A stretch of 64,000 bases of DNA from Paenibacillus albidus (GCF_014644435.1 NZ_BMKR01000013.1:1-64000); one strand, 5' to 3'. Shown: positions 16,032-25,954, counted from the first letter of the stretch. The notes: generated by a model from the sequence alone, not told the origin. A program made the numbers and translations.

Positions 16032-18275
16032 TCAGGAAGATTCCTGCTTCTGTAGAATATGATTCATTCTCCATTTGGAGGGTGTAACCCCAAATCGCTT
16101 CTTAAACTGGGTTGTAAAATAGGTGCTGCTATTGTAGCCCACTTTCTCTGCAATTTCCCGGATATCTAAGTCAAGTTCAGTGACTAATAACATCTGAGCC
16201 TGCTCTAGGCGCAGCAGGTTGACGAAATCGGGAAAGCTGCCGTTTACTTCGTCGGCAATAAGCCTGCTGAGATAGGCGGGACTTAGCGACAGCTTGTCGG
16301 CAAGCGCATTAAGGGACAGTCTAGAGTCGTCATAATGATCTCTGATGTAACAAATGGCTTCTACTGCAATGCTCTTGGTCTGTACAGCGCTCATGCTGGC
16401 AATTCGTTTGAGGGCGGTATAACAGCTGTCCACAATCCAATGCAGCAGCTTGTCATAGCTTTGGATCTGCCAGATACGCTGGTAATTATCGAGAAAGCCG
16501 GATTGCTGAACATCTGCATTAAGCTCGGCCGTGCGGCTGAGCTCAAAGGCCAGTCTCGACAATGCGATGGTGGCAGACTCGACGCGGTAACTGCAGGCTA
16601 CTGCCAGCAATCTTTCCACCGCCTGCGGAATATGGCTCGAGAGCTCCGTCTGCCTAACGGCTTGCAGCACCGGTTCAAGGGCGCTGTCAGGCATCGGGCT
16701 GCTGTTGAGATGGATGGTATCATCAGCAAAGATGATGTTCTGCTGTACATGGAATTTAATATACTGCAGACTGTCCGCAGCCTCATTATATTTAGCCCTC
16801 AGCAGGTTTAAATCATCCGAAAGTCCGCTGATTCCTAAGGCACAGCAGACACCTGAATGCTGGAGCTGAGCTGCAATTTCTTCCCATTTGCCGCGGAACA
16901 AGGCGTAATCGTCGAAGCTGCCGTTTCTCAGCTCACTTAGAATAAGCACGGCAGTTCCCTGATGCGGACGGAAGGACTGAACGGCCGCAAGTTCGAAGAA
17001 GGCAAGTTCAACTTGCTTAATGCCCTCCCCGAAGGTCTGCCCGGACCCTTCAGATTGTTCGGACTCCAGCAAAGTTAATACGCATACGCAATACGCTCCT
17101 CCAGAAGCGGCTATGCTCATCAGTGGCGTACTGCTGTTCTCTGGTGTTCCCTGTGGGGAAAGCAGCCATCGCATCAAGGCGCTGTCATCGCTTTCTTTCT
17201 TGAGCTGCTCCAGCTTAACGCCAATCTGCTCAAGTTCCTGGCTCACGGTATCGAAATCACCGCCTGACTTCAGCGCTCCTTCATTGCCGGATAGATGAAC
17301 GATATTACCGAACAGTCTGCCAATCGGCTTATACATCCGCCGCGAGATTAAATTAGCGGTTATGGAAGCAGCAATAATCAATACTAAGCACAGACCGGTC
17401 ATCAGCGTGCGGGCATTGGAGATATCGCGGATGCTGTCCTTGTAGGAAGTCTCCGACACAAACCATAGCTTGTCCGCTGCAGAATATATATAGGTAATCA
17501 GTTGTGGCTCTCCGCTCCCCCTATAGACAAAGGAGCCTCTTTCCGAGGAGGAAGCTACCACCTGCTTCAGCATGCCCTCTTCCAGCGGGGTGTCGGATAG
17601 TGCACTGTGCATGAGCACGGATGCGCTCCCGTCTAGCACCGCGTAACGGGTTACTTCTCCTTCTTTTTGCGTGAACAGATTGTTCTGCAGTTTGCCCAGA
17701 TTGACGGTCAGTGCTACCGCCCCGTAATATTCGCTGTCCGCAAACGCCCGGTCATTATAAAACACGGTGAGCAGGGTAATTGGGGTACCGTTATTTAGGG
17801 TTGCCTCCCACAGAAAGGGAGACTCAACAATAACATTATTCCGCATCCGCGAGAACAGCTCCAGCTTAGACTCCGGGCTTAGCGGCAGGTTCTCAAACAT
17901 CGCAACAGGTTCATCTACCCCCATGATGTAGGCGTTCTCCATATACTGGTTGACAACCAACGCTCCGCGGATTTGGCTTAAGGCACTGTACAGCTGGTCG
18001 CTCCAGCTCGTGTCTCCGTTCATCATGAGTGCGTTGATGTTCGGGTTCCTATAGAAGTCCATAGCGTAATTCTGGACGATCTCTTTATAGTTTATAAAAA
18101 CGGTTTCAGTATTCACCAGCACATTCTGATTCGCCTTGTTGACATTATCTATCGTAATATTCCGGTACCAATAAAAGATCACAACGGCCAGCACAAGAAT
18201 ACAGCAGACTGAAATCGCGGTCAAGCTCATAAAAAAGCGGGTGTATAATTTCTTTCTTTTTCCCAAGCTGCTCAC
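16032..18275 (-). CDS. AraC-family regulator with membrane Cache-type sensor
   Basis: 747 aa with an N-terminal helix (about 14-36), an extracellular sensing region of about 250 residues (dCache-like), a second helix near 290-310, a HAMP-like linker, a central domain, and a C-terminal AraC DNA-binding domain (about 640-740, with LNALADKLSLSPAYLSRLI and IREIAEKVGYNSSTYFTTQF as the two HTHs). This is the YesS/LplR-like architecture that senses sugars outside the cell without a kinase. It is divergent from the GH43 gene across 192 bp and upstream of the importer operon, so it probably activates one or both. Confidence 0.88.
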   Translation of the reverse strand: MSSLGKRKKLYTRFFMSLTAISVCCILVLAVVIFYWYRNITIDNVNKANQNVLVNTETVFINYKEIVQNYAMDFYRNPNINALMMNGDTSWSDQLYSALSQIRGALVVNQYMENAYIMGVDEPVAMFENLPLSPESKLELFSRMRNNVIVESPFLWEATLNNGTPITLLTVFYNDRAFADSEYYGAVALTVNLGKLQNNLFTQKEGEVTRYAVLDGSASVLMHSALSDTPLEEGMLKQVVASSSERGSFVYRGSGEPQLITYIYSAADKLWFVSETSYKDSIRDISNARTLMTGLCLVLIIAASITANLISRRMYKPIGRLFGNIVHLSGNEGALKSGGDFDTVSQELEQIGVKLEQLKKESDDSALMRWLLSPQGTPENSSTPLMSIAASGGAYCVCVLTLLESEQSEGSGQTFGEGIKQVELAFFELAAVQSFRPHQGTAVLILSELRNGSFDDYALFRGKWEEIAAQLQHSGVCCALGISGLSDDLNLLRAKYNEAADSLQYIKFHVQQNIIFADDTIHLNSSPMPDSALEPVLQAVRQTELSSHIPQAVERLLAVACSYRVESATIALSRLAFELSRTAELNADVQQSGFLDNYQRIWQIQSYDKLLHWIVDSCYTALKRIASMSAVQTKSIAVEAICYIRDHYDDSRLSLNALADKLSLSPAYLSRLIADEVNGSFPDFVNLLRLEQAQMLLVTELDLDIREIAEKVGYNSSTYFTTQFKKRFGVTPSKWRMNHILQKQESS

Positions 18276-18467
18276 CCCTTAAGGTAAATCCTATTACCCC
18301 CATTCTAGAGGGAAAAGCCATTCGCTGACAAGGAGTGAAATATCGGAAATATAGCATGAAAGTATAAAAACGAAGAAATAGAACATAGAAAATACAAGAA
18401 AGTTAAACTTATACAAACTATAATTGGTGGTGCTTACATTTGAATTGTTTTGAGGAGGATTACTGTA

Positions 18468-20033
18468 ATGAGAACATTCCGCAATCCGGTACTGCCGGGG
18501 TTTTATCCTGACCCTTCCGCTATCCGCGTAGGTGAAGATTATTATCTTGTGACTTCAAGCTTTGAGTTTTTTCCAGGCGTTCCTATCTTCCACAGCAAGG
18601 ATCTGGTCAACTGGCGCCAGCTCGGCCATGTACTGGATCGTCCGTCCCAGCTCAATCTGGATCACACGATTCCCTCCATGGGCATTTGGGCACCGACACT
18701 CCGCTATCACGCGGGAGTCTTCTATATGATTACCACTTATGTTGATAATGACAAAAACCAGCATAATTTCTATGTTACAGCAACCGATCCGGCCGGAGAC
18801 TGGTCTGACCCCATATGGCTGGAGGATGCCCCCGGTATTGACTCCTCTTTGTTCTTCGATGATCACGGTAAGGTGTATTATACTGGCAACCGGGTTCCGC
18901 CGGAAGGGCAGGATTATCCAAAGCATATGGATATCTGGCTGCAGGAGATCGATCTTAGCCAAGGCAAACTGATTGGCCCGAAGCATAGCATATGGCAAGG
19001 CGCCCTTAAGGTGGCTCATGCCCAGGAGGGACCACATCTTTATAAAATCGGCGCCTGGTATTACGTACTGATTGCCGAAGGCGGCACCGGGCATACTCAT
19101 GCGATTACGATTGCCAGAAGCAAGAGCGTGACGGGTCCTTATGAAGGGCATAAAGCCAATCCAATATTGACGCATCGCCATCTCGGCAGAGCTTATCCTA
19201 TTGTCAATGTTGGACATGGGGAGCTTGTGGAGACCCAGCACGGTGACTGGTGGATGTTCTGCCTGGCTTCGCGGACCTGCGGCGGCTATTACCGCAATCT
19301 GGGACGCGAAACCTTCCTGACACCGGTAATATGGGAGAATGAATGGCCGGTGGTCAACCCCGGCAAAGGCGTGCTTGAACTTAAGACGGCGGCTCCGGAT
19401 TTGCCGGAGACAAAGTGGCCGGAGCTGCCCGCACGCGATGAGTTTATGGACAGTGAGCTTGCGCTGATCTGGAATTTCCTGCGGACACCGCGGGGGGAAT
19501 TCTGGAGTCTCACCGAGAAGCCTGGAGTGCTGCGGCTTCATTTGAAGGCAGAGCGGCTCTCCGAGATTGCCAATCCATCCTATATCGGCAGGCGCCAGCA
19601 GCATTTGAGCTTCAGGGCGGCGACTGACATGACGTTTAGTCCCGCTGCCGAAGGGGAAGTTGCCGGACTGGTCCTCCTCCAGAATGCGGATCATCACTTC
19701 CGGTATGAATTGGGGCTGGAGGCAGGCGAACGTGTGTTGCAGCTGATTCAACGAATGGGTGGCAGCGAACAGCTGCTGGCGTCCGTGCCATATCCACAGG
19801 ATCAGGTGCAGCTTAAGGTGGAAGCCAGAGGACAAGAGTACAGCTTCTATTACAGAGCCTCTGAAGCCGCCAAGTGGACAGCCTTCAGCGAACGGGCTGA
19901 TGGCAGAGTGCTCAGCACCGATCTGGCTGGAGGTTTTACAGGAGCTTATATTGGGATATACACAAGCTCTCAAGGCGCCAAGAGCGAAAATTATGCCGAT
20001 TTTGACTGGTTCAGCTATGAAGGACTTGAATAA
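18468..20033 (+). CDS. GH43 beta-xylosidase/arabinofuranosidase
   Basis: 521 aa from the ATG at 18468 after GAGGAGG at 18452-18458. A five-bladed propeller with general base D15 (YPDPS), pKa modulator D125 (PGIDSSLFF) and general acid E187 (HAQEGPHLY) is followed by a C-terminal beta-sandwich (about 320-521), as in XynB-type GH43 subfamilies 11 and 12. There is no signal peptide, so it acts in the cytoplasm on imported oligosaccharides. In this pectin locus it may remove xylose from xylogalacturonan or arabinose side chains. A TATAAT at 18419-18424 with a poor -35 is consistent with an activator-dependent promoter. The GH28 gene follows 18 bp later. Confidence 0.9.
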   Translation: MRTFRNPVLPGFYPDPSAIRVGEDYYLVTSSFEFFPGVPIFHSKDLVNWRQLGHVLDRPSQLNLDHTIPSMGIWAPTLRYHAGVFYMITTYVDNDKNQHNFYVTATDPAGDWSDPIWLEDAPGIDSSLFFDDHGKVYYTGNRVPPEGQDYPKHMDIWLQEIDLSQGKLIGPKHSIWQGALKVAHAQEGPHLYKIGAWYYVLIAEGGTGHTHAITIARSKSVTGPYEGHKANPILTHRHLGRAYPIVNVGHGELVETQHGDWWMFCLASRTCGGYYRNLGRETFLTPVIWENEWPVVNPGKGVLELKTAAPDLPETKWPELPARDEFMDSELALIWNFLRTPRGEFWSLTEKPGVLRLHLKAERLSEIANPSYIGRRQQHLSFRAATDMTFSPAAEGEVAGLVLLQNADHHFRYELGLEAGERVLQLIQRMGGSEQLLASVPYPQDQVQLKVEARGQEYSFYYRASEAAKWTAFSERADGRVLSTDLAGGFTGAYIGIYTSSQGAKSENYADFDWFSYEGLE

Positions 20034-20051
20034 CAGGGGAGGTAAAATTCA

Positions 20052-21506
20052 ATGTGCAGCAATCCGGAAACAACAGCTTATCCGGTTCCAGAGCTTCCCC
20101 GGATTCCCGAAAGGACTTTTGTAATCACGGACTATGGGGCAGAAGAAGGAGGACTTACCCTGTGCACCTCCGCTATTCAGGCTGCGCTGGACGCTTGCGC
20201 TGCCATGGGAGGCGGAAAGGTTGTCATTCCAACGGGTATCTGGCGCACGGGACCGCTTACTTTGCACAGCAGGATTAATCTGAGTGTAGACAAAGGTGCA
20301 TTGGTGCAGTTTGACCCTGACCACACCTTATATCCGCTGCTCTCTTCCCATTACGAGGGGAATGCGGGTTGGCGCTGTCAGGCTCCGCTCGACGGTGAAG
20401 GTCTAAGCGATGTGGCAATCACCGGAGAGGGGATATTCGACGGCAGTGGCGAAGGCTGGCGTCCGGTGAAGCGGTTCAAAATGACGGAGAAGCAATGGAA
20501 CCATCTGATCGAATCTGGAGGTGTGCTTGATCCACAGGGAGAAGTATGGTGGCCTTCCCGGGAAGCCATGGAAGGAGAGGGCTACTGTCGAAAGTTGTGG
20601 GACAACGGAGAAACCAGCATGGAGGCTTTTCTGCCCGCTCGTGCGTATCTGCGTCCAACGCTGCTTAGCCTACGAAACTGCCGGCGGGTGCTGCTGGACG
20701 GGCCAACCTTCCAAAATTCACCGGCTTGGTGTCTTCATCCCATGGGTTGCGAGCAGATTACCGTGCAGAATGTTCAGGTCCGCAATCCCTGGTATTCGCA
20801 GAACGGGGATGGCCTCGATTTGGAATCCTGCACTCATGCTCTAGTTGAGAACAGCAGCTTTGATGTGGGGGATGACGCCATCTGCCTCAAGTCAGGCAAG
20901 GATGAGGAAGGCCGTAAGCGGGGGATGCCCTGCCAGTATATTACCATCCGGAATTGCAAGGTATATCACGGACATGGAGGTGTTGTGATCGGCAGCGAGA
21001 TGTCCGGAGGTGTGCATGCAGTTCGAGTTAGCGATTGTCTGTTCATTGGCACGGACATTGGCCTGCGGTTCAAGAGCACCCGGGGAAGAGGCGGTGTGGT
21101 GGAGGATATTGTAATGGAGAATATCAACATGACCGGAATCATCCACGAGGCCGTATCCTTCCATATGTTCTATGCAGGGGTTGAAGGATCGGAGGGGTAT
21201 GACGAGCAGGTATTTTCGGTTACAGAGGAAACGCCGCAGTTCCGGAAGATTACACTCAAGAACATTGTGTGCCATGGAGCGGCAACCGCGCTGCTCGTGA
21301 ACGGGCTGCCGGAGATGCTGCTTGCTGATCTAACCATCGAGAAATTTCACGCAGTGAGTGAACGGGGAATTGTACTGCGGCATGCCACGGGACTTACGCT
21401 GGACCGCATCCGGTTACAGACCGCAGAAATACCGGAGATAACGGCGCATAGATGCAGCCAGCTCACTCTCACCCATTCCGGAGATTTGACGATCACTGAG
21501 AAATAA
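20052..21506 (+). CDS. GH28 polygalacturonase-family glycosidase
   Basis: 484 aa right-handed beta-helix. All four GH28 signatures are present: NGDGLD (about 251-256), GDDAICLKSG (about 272-281), GHGGVVIGSE (about 306-315) and RFKS (about 339-342). The first two supply the three catalytic Asp residues. The sequence resembles bacterial exo-acting forms. There is no signal peptide, which argues for trimming of short galacturonides in the cytoplasm. The ATG is preceded by GGGGAGG and lies 18 bp after the GH43 stop, so the two genes form one operon. It is convergent with the next AraC gene, with only 8 bp between stops. Confidence 0.92.
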   Translation: MCSNPETTAYPVPELPRIPERTFVITDYGAEEGGLTLCTSAIQAALDACAAMGGGKVVIPTGIWRTGPLTLHSRINLSVDKGALVQFDPDHTLYPLLSSHYEGNAGWRCQAPLDGEGLSDVAITGEGIFDGSGEGWRPVKRFKMTEKQWNHLIESGGVLDPQGEVWWPSREAMEGEGYCRKLWDNGETSMEAFLPARAYLRPTLLSLRNCRRVLLDGPTFQNSPAWCLHPMGCEQITVQNVQVRNPWYSQNGDGLDLESCTHALVENSSFDVGDDAICLKSGKDEEGRKRGMPCQYITIRNCKVYHGHGGVVIGSEMSGGVHAVRVSDCLFIGTDIGLRFKSTRGRGGVVEDIVMENINMTGIIHEAVSFHMFYAGVEGSEGYDEQVFSVTEETPQFRKITLKNIVCHGAATALLVNGLPEMLLADLTIEKFHAVSERGIVLRHATGLTLDRIRLQTAEIPEITAHRCSQLTLTHSGDLTITEK

Positions 21507-21514
21507 TTAAATTT

Positions 21515-22399
21515 CTATGGATGATGGACATCCGTCTTCAATTTCGGCGAAGGGTGCGACCTTACTTCTTTCCGATATTGAAGCGGGGTCAGGCCGGTTG
21601 ATTTTTTGAATGTTTTATTGAAATGGGAGAGATGTTCAAATCCGACAGCGGAGGCGATTTCCTGAATTTTGCCTGTAGACCCGGCAAGCAGGCGTTCGGC
21701 TTCCCTTACGCGGACATGAACGATGTATTCCCGGAAGTGAAAACCCGTCAGCCGGTGAAATACCCGGCTCAAGTATGAAGGACTGATGTAAAAATTACCC
21801 GCTGTCTCTTCCAGAGTGAGGGCTTCACGGTAATGGTCGCGGATATAGGTGGCGACATCGGTTACCAGATGATGAAGCGGATGTTTGGTCCCGCCGGCCT
21901 GAGAGATGTTCTCTGAACGCTGGAGGAGAATCATCAGCTCGGTGAATAAAGTGATTATGCTGGTTTCGTAATAGGACCGCTGCAGCCGGCATTCTTCCAG
22001 TATGCGGTTCATCAGGATTTCCGCTTCGTCCTGCTCGCGCAGGGTCAGCTTGAACAAGCGGTACCCGCGATCATGAAACCAGATGGCTTCATTCTGCAGG
22101 GAAGGGGGCAGAAGAGCGGGATCATAATGGATCAGAATCCGTTCAAATTCGGCGACCTCAGAGCTTGCTGTGGAATGAAGCTCCCGGCCGGGAATAAGAA
22201 TAAGCTCACCCTTATGAACCGTAATGACTCGGTCGTCCACAAAGTATACGCGCTCCCCTTGCATCAGATAGTACAGCTCGGTTAAGTCATGGCTGTGGGG
22301 ACGCGGCATTGCGGTGATGCCTTTACGTTTCATATGTTGGATGCTGTAGCGGCCTTCTTCAATCTGATATTTGTGATTGGGACTGGTCAGGCTGGTCAT
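21515..22399 (-). CDS. AraC-family regulator with cupin sensor domain
   Basis: 294 aa. The N-terminal cupin (about 20-110) has the His-rich PRPHSHDLTELYYLMQG strand that usually binds a sugar. The C-terminal AraC domain (about 185-280) has a first HTH in LEETAGNFYISPSYLSRVF and a second in QEIASAVGFEHLSHFNKTF. It is divergent from the CE8-esterase-GH105 operon across 73 bp and is the likely local activator of those genes. It is soluble, in contrast to the membrane-bound regulator at 16032. Confidence 0.9.
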   Translation of the reverse strand: MTSLTSPNHKYQIEEGRYSIQHMKRKGITAMPRPHSHDLTELYYLMQGERVYFVDDRVITVHKGELILIPGRELHSTASSEVAEFERILIHYDPALLPPSLQNEAIWFHDRGYRLFKLTLREQDEAEILMNRILEECRLQRSYYETSIITLFTELMILLQRSENISQAGGTKHPLHHLVTDVATYIRDHYREALTLEETAGNFYISPSYLSRVFHRLTGFHFREYIVHVRVREAERLLAGSTGKIQEIASAVGFEHLSHFNKTFKKSTGLTPLQYRKEVRSHPSPKLKTDVHHP

Positions 22400-22472
22400 A
22401 ATTCTCCTCTTCTCTTACGAAGCGTTACGGTTATTATAGAATAAATACAGGTTGATAGGAAAGGAGCCGCAG

Positions 22473-23363
22473 ATGTTAATTACAGTCTCTAAGAGTGTCG
22501 ATGAAGGATTCAGCAGTCTGCAGGCAGCGCTGGATTCAATTCCGCAGGAATACAAGGAAGTAGTAACGATTCGCATCAAGCCCGGCATTTACGAGGAAAA
22601 GATTACGGTGAAACAGGGAACGCCTCCGGTTCTGCTGCTGGGGGAGGACACGAATTCCACCATCATCACCTGGTCGGACAACGCCCACACTCTGGGTCCG
22701 GACGGAGAACCGCTTGGCACGTTCAAATCCGGCACCCTGAACGTATTTGCTGAGCATTTCACGGCTGAGAATCTGACCATCCGGAATGCATCCGGCCCCG
22801 GCACCGGTCAGGCGGTGGCAGCTTTTGTAGATGCTGGTCATGCCGTATTCCGGCGTGTACGCCTGCTGGGCGATCAGGATACTTTGTATACGGGGCAAGG
22901 AAAACAATATTATAACGAATGCTACATTGAAGGCGATGTGGACTATATTTTTGGTGCTGCTACGGCTTTGTTTGAACGTTGCCGGCTGCATAACAAGCGT
23001 TCCAGAGGATATATTACAGCCGCATCTACACCCGAAGGCGCACCGTTTGGTTATGTGTTCCTCGATTGTGAAATTACCAGCGGTGAAGGTGTAAGCGAAG
23101 TGTATCTTGGACGCCCTTGGCGGCCTTATGCACATGTGGCCTTTATCCGTACTGTCATGGACCGTTCGATTATCGGGGAAGGCTGGCATAATTGGGGGCA
23201 GCCGGACAGGGAGAAGACTAGCCGCTATGAAGAATATGGCAGCAGTGGCCCGGGAGCCAATCCTGAAGCCAGGGCTGTCTGGTCGCGGCAGCTGATTCCA
23301 CAGGAAGCTGCGTTGTATAGGGTGCTGTCCGTGCTTGATGGCTGGCATCCCGAAGGCTATTAA
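22473..23363 (+). CDS. CE8 pectin methylesterase, cytoplasmic form
   Basis: 296 aa from the ATG at 22473 after AAAGGAGCC. Pectinesterase motifs are in order: GQAVAAFVDAGHAVF (oxyanion Gln), LLGDQDTLYTG (acid/base Asp, about 131-141), GDVDYIFGAA (nucleophile Asp, about 154-163) and YLGRPWRPYAHVAF (Arg/Trp of the active site). The enzyme removes methyl esters from galacturonate residues. Secreted pectinesterases have signal peptides, but this one starts directly with the first beta-helix strands, so it should demethylate imported oligomers. It is the first gene of an operon with the esterase and GH105 genes. Confidence 0.92.
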   Translation: MLITVSKSVDEGFSSLQAALDSIPQEYKEVVTIRIKPGIYEEKITVKQGTPPVLLLGEDTNSTIITWSDNAHTLGPDGEPLGTFKSGTLNVFAEHFTAENLTIRNASGPGTGQAVAAFVDAGHAVFRRVRLLGDQDTLYTGQGKQYYNECYIEGDVDYIFGAATALFERCRLHNKRSRGYITAASTPEGAPFGYVFLDCEITSGEGVSEVYLGRPWRPYAHVAFIRTVMDRSIIGEGWHNWGQPDREKTSRYEEYGSSGPGANPEARAVWSRQLIPQEAALYRVLSVLDGWHPEGY

Positions 23364-23380
23364 GGGAAGGAGCACTTCGG

Positions 23381-24403
23381 ATGGAGCCTCTGGAACAATA
23401 CATGGACAAACTGGCCGGTTCAATACAGCGCAATTCGGCTTTCAGCAAGGACATCCCATTTCAGCAGTGGCGCGATGGGCTTGCCACAGCATTTAAGGAG
23501 CGGCTGGGCGGCTTTCCAGAAATAGCTGAGGAGCTGCAGCCGGTTCTTCTGGAACGTACAGTCTGCTCCGGGTATACCCGCGAACGTATAGAGATCACTA
23601 CCTATGAAGGACTTCGCATGCCGCTGTATCTTCTGATTCCGGATCAGCCGCTATATACCCCTGCCCCTGCCGTTCTTGCCATTCATGGACATGGCTATGG
23701 AAGCCGGGAGATCGTCGGCTTGGATCCGGGCGGAGCGGATCGGCTGGGAGATCCCGGGCTGCATAAGGACTTCGCCGTTTCACTGGTAGAACAGGGCTTT
23801 GTAGTGGCTGCCCCGGAATTGCTCGGCTTTGGAGACAGACGTTTGGAAGAAGACCTAACCAGCGGTGAGCCGGGGCGTAATTCCTGCTTCCGCCTGTCTT
23901 CGGCACTGTTGATGGCTGGGAAGACGATGGCCGGTTACCGTATCTACGAAACCATGAGAGCACTGGATTATTTGCAGACAAGGCAAGAGGTTAAGGGCGA
24001 ACGCATTGGGATTATGGGTATTTCCGGCGGCGGACTGGTGGCTGGCTTCACAGCTGCACTTGACGAACGGATCGCTTGCGCCGTCGTAAGCGGGTATGCC
24101 AATACCTTCGCGGATAGTATTCTGACACGTAATCATTGTCTCGACAATTATATTCCGGGGATATTGCTGGAAGCGGAGATGCCTGATCTTCTAGGTCTCA
24201 TTGCCCCGCGCGGCCTGTTCCTCGAATCGGGAGATGCCGATCATCTGTTTGGCCCGCGGGGAGCAAGATTTGCTTTGGCCCGGTTGGAGACTATTTACGG
24301 GGCAGCGTATCATCCCGGACAGGTTAAGGCGGACTTCTTCACCGGAGGTCATGAGATTCATGGTGAACCGGCCTTTGCCTGGCTGCGTAAGCAGCTTGCC
24401 TGA
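23381..24403 (+). CDS. Alpha/beta-hydrolase, probable (pectin) acetyl esterase
   Basis: 340 aa. Hydrolase-fold landmarks are the oxyanion-hole strand LAIHGHGYGSREIVG, the nucleophile elbow GISGGG (about residue 212), the acid region ESGDADHLFGP and a late catalytic His in FTGGHEIHGE. It resembles the YtaP/acetyl-xylan-esterase-like dienelactone hydrolase group. Placement between pectin methylesterase and GH105 suggests removal of acetyl groups from galacturonate, which is an inference. There is no signal peptide. GGAAGGAG precedes the ATG, and the spacing to CE8 is 17 bp. Confidence 0.83.
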   Translation: MEPLEQYMDKLAGSIQRNSAFSKDIPFQQWRDGLATAFKERLGGFPEIAEELQPVLLERTVCSGYTRERIEITTYEGLRMPLYLLIPDQPLYTPAPAVLAIHGHGYGSREIVGLDPGGADRLGDPGLHKDFAVSLVEQGFVVAAPELLGFGDRRLEEDLTSGEPGRNSCFRLSSALLMAGKTMAGYRIYETMRALDYLQTRQEVKGERIGIMGISGGGLVAGFTAALDERIACAVVSGYANTFADSILTRNHCLDNYIPGILLEAEMPDLLGLIAPRGLFLESGDADHLFGPRGARFALARLETIYGAAYHPGQVKADFFTGGHEIHGEPAFAWLRKQLA

Positions 24404-24444
24404 CCATAAGATTAGACTTCATGACTAACAAAGGAGGAATAAAG

Positions 24445-25572
24445 ATGTCTATAACTGAAGCAACCACCGTTCGCTGGTCCAGTAAAATCGCGGATACGAT
24501 TCTTGGAAGGTGCAATAAGCAGGGAGAGGATAAATATGTGCTGGAACGATGGGCTTACGTTCCGGGCATGCTGCTGATGGCAATGGCCCGGGCGGGTGTC
24601 CAGCTCGACCAGCCTGAGTATGTCTCCTATATGGAGCGTCATATGGACACATTCATTGGAGAGGATGGTTCCATTCGTACCTACAGGCTGGAAGAATACA
24701 ACCTGGACCAGATTAATGAGGGGAAAAATCTGTTCCTGCTGTACCAGAAAACGGGAGAAGAACGGTATGCTAAAGCAGCCGAGCTGCTGGCCGCACAGCT
24801 TATTGGACATCCCCGCACCTCCGAAGGGGGATTGTGGCATAAGAAGGTGTACCCTTTCCAAATGTGGCTGGATGGGCTGTACATGGCATCGCCATTCCTG
24901 GCGGAATACGGCAAGGTCTTTCAGCGTTCTGAGCTGATTGACGAAGCAGCACACCAGCTGCTGCTGGTCGAGCGGCGGACCCGCGATCCACGTACTGGCC
25001 TGCTCTACCATGGCTGGGATGAATCCAAAGAGCAGGAATGGGCTGACTCGTCTACCGGATTGTCCTCCCATTTCTGGAGCCGGGCGATGGGTTGGTATGC
25101 GATGGCTATGGTTGACTGCCTGGAGCATTTTCCGCTCACTCATCCGAAGCGGGGGACGATCATCGGTATTTTTCAGCGGATGTGCAGTGCGCTTCTGGAG
25201 GTTCAAGACAAGGAGACCGGCCTTTGGTACCAAGTGCTGGATCAAGCGGGGCGAAAGGGCAATTATCTGGAAGCTTCCGGCTCCTGCATGTTTGTTTATG
25301 CGATGGCCAAGGGGCTAAGATTGGGTTATCTGGAACCGTCTTTTAAAGAGGCGATGCTAAAAGGTTATGAGGGCATTCTGGAGCATTTGACTGAAGAGGA
25401 TGAACATGGTGTACACTTGCACCAAATCTGTCATGGAGCGGGTTTGAGTAAAGACCGCAATGGTTCCTACGATTACTATATCTCTGAGGATGTGCTGTCG
25501 GATGTGCCTATGGGGGTCGCTCCATTATTATTAGCTTCACTTGAAGCGGAACGATACCAAGCTGCCAGATAA
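24445..25572 (+). CDS. GH105 unsaturated rhamnogalacturonyl/galacturonyl hydrolase
   Basis: 375 aa from the ATG at 24445 after AAAGGAGG. An (alpha/alpha)6 barrel of the YteR/YesR type, with the catalytic Asp at residue 143 (QMWLDGLYM), the same number as in B. subtilis YteR. SSHFWSRAMGWYAMAMVD and the late SGSCMFVYAMAKG are family-conserved. The enzyme hydrolyses the unsaturated uronic acid that pectin lyases leave at the non-reducing end. No lyase is in the window. It is the last gene of the operon, with a strong terminator 40 bp downstream. Confidence 0.93.
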   Translation: MSITEATTVRWSSKIADTILGRCNKQGEDKYVLERWAYVPGMLLMAMARAGVQLDQPEYVSYMERHMDTFIGEDGSIRTYRLEEYNLDQINEGKNLFLLYQKTGEERYAKAAELLAAQLIGHPRTSEGGLWHKKVYPFQMWLDGLYMASPFLAEYGKVFQRSELIDEAAHQLLLVERRTRDPRTGLLYHGWDESKEQEWADSSTGLSSHFWSRAMGWYAMAMVDCLEHFPLTHPKRGTIIGIFQRMCSALLEVQDKETGLWYQVLDQAGRKGNYLEASGSCMFVYAMAKGLRLGYLEPSFKEAMLKGYEGILEHLTEEDEHGVHLHQICHGAGLSKDRNGSYDYYISEDVLSDVPMGVAPLLLASLEAERYQAAR

Positions 25573-25611
25573 CGATGATCTGAAGCAAAGGGAAGATCTG
25601 CTCTGCTCAGA

Positions 25612-25649
25612 AGACAGACCGCCGGCTCTCAGCCAGCGGTCTGTCTTTG
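25612..25649 (+). terminator. Terminator of the CE8-esterase-GH105 operon
   Basis: AGACAGACCGC (25612-25622) pairs perfectly with GCGGTCTGTCT (25636-25646), followed by TTGT. The rest of the 25573-25954 gap is AT-rich with a candidate promoter at 25874. I see no intact gene there. Confidence 0.85.
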
Positions 25650-25873
25650 TAAGAGGAAGGTATGCCATTATAGATGTGGGTACTAGGAGTACCTCAAATT
25701 GCTCTTTATACTGGTTGGGTCCTTTTTTATAAACCACTTTGTTCAGTACGGAATTCAACCATTTGATCTTATAATTGTTCAGCCAAATCGCTGCTGCGTG
25801 TTGGACAACCTACCGTACTGCGGCCAAAATGTGACGGTTGTCATTGATAGTTTATAGTCTTGTTAACGTTCCA

Positions 25874-25901
25874 TTCACAATACTCTGATAATCTCTATAA
25901 G
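25874..25901 (+). promoter_or_regulatory. Candidate sigma-A promoter of the serine hydrolase gene
   Basis: TTCACA (25874-25879), a 16-bp spacer and TATAAG (25896-25901), about 54 bp before the start codon. Confidence 0.45.
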
Positions 25902-25954
25902 TGTTAGGGGATGATCATCCAACCTCAATATAAAAGATGATGCGGAGGATAATT

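Noticed and set aside
18555..19973. 472-codon open frame on the minus strand
   Set aside because: Exact shadow of the GH43 gene, whose catalytic motifs are all in the plus frame; the product has no recognisable fold.
25640..25800. Possible IS3-type transposase tail on the minus strand (words like NNYKIKW and GPNQYKEQFEVL)
   Set aside because: Too short and too weak to separate from chance; no inverted repeats seen.
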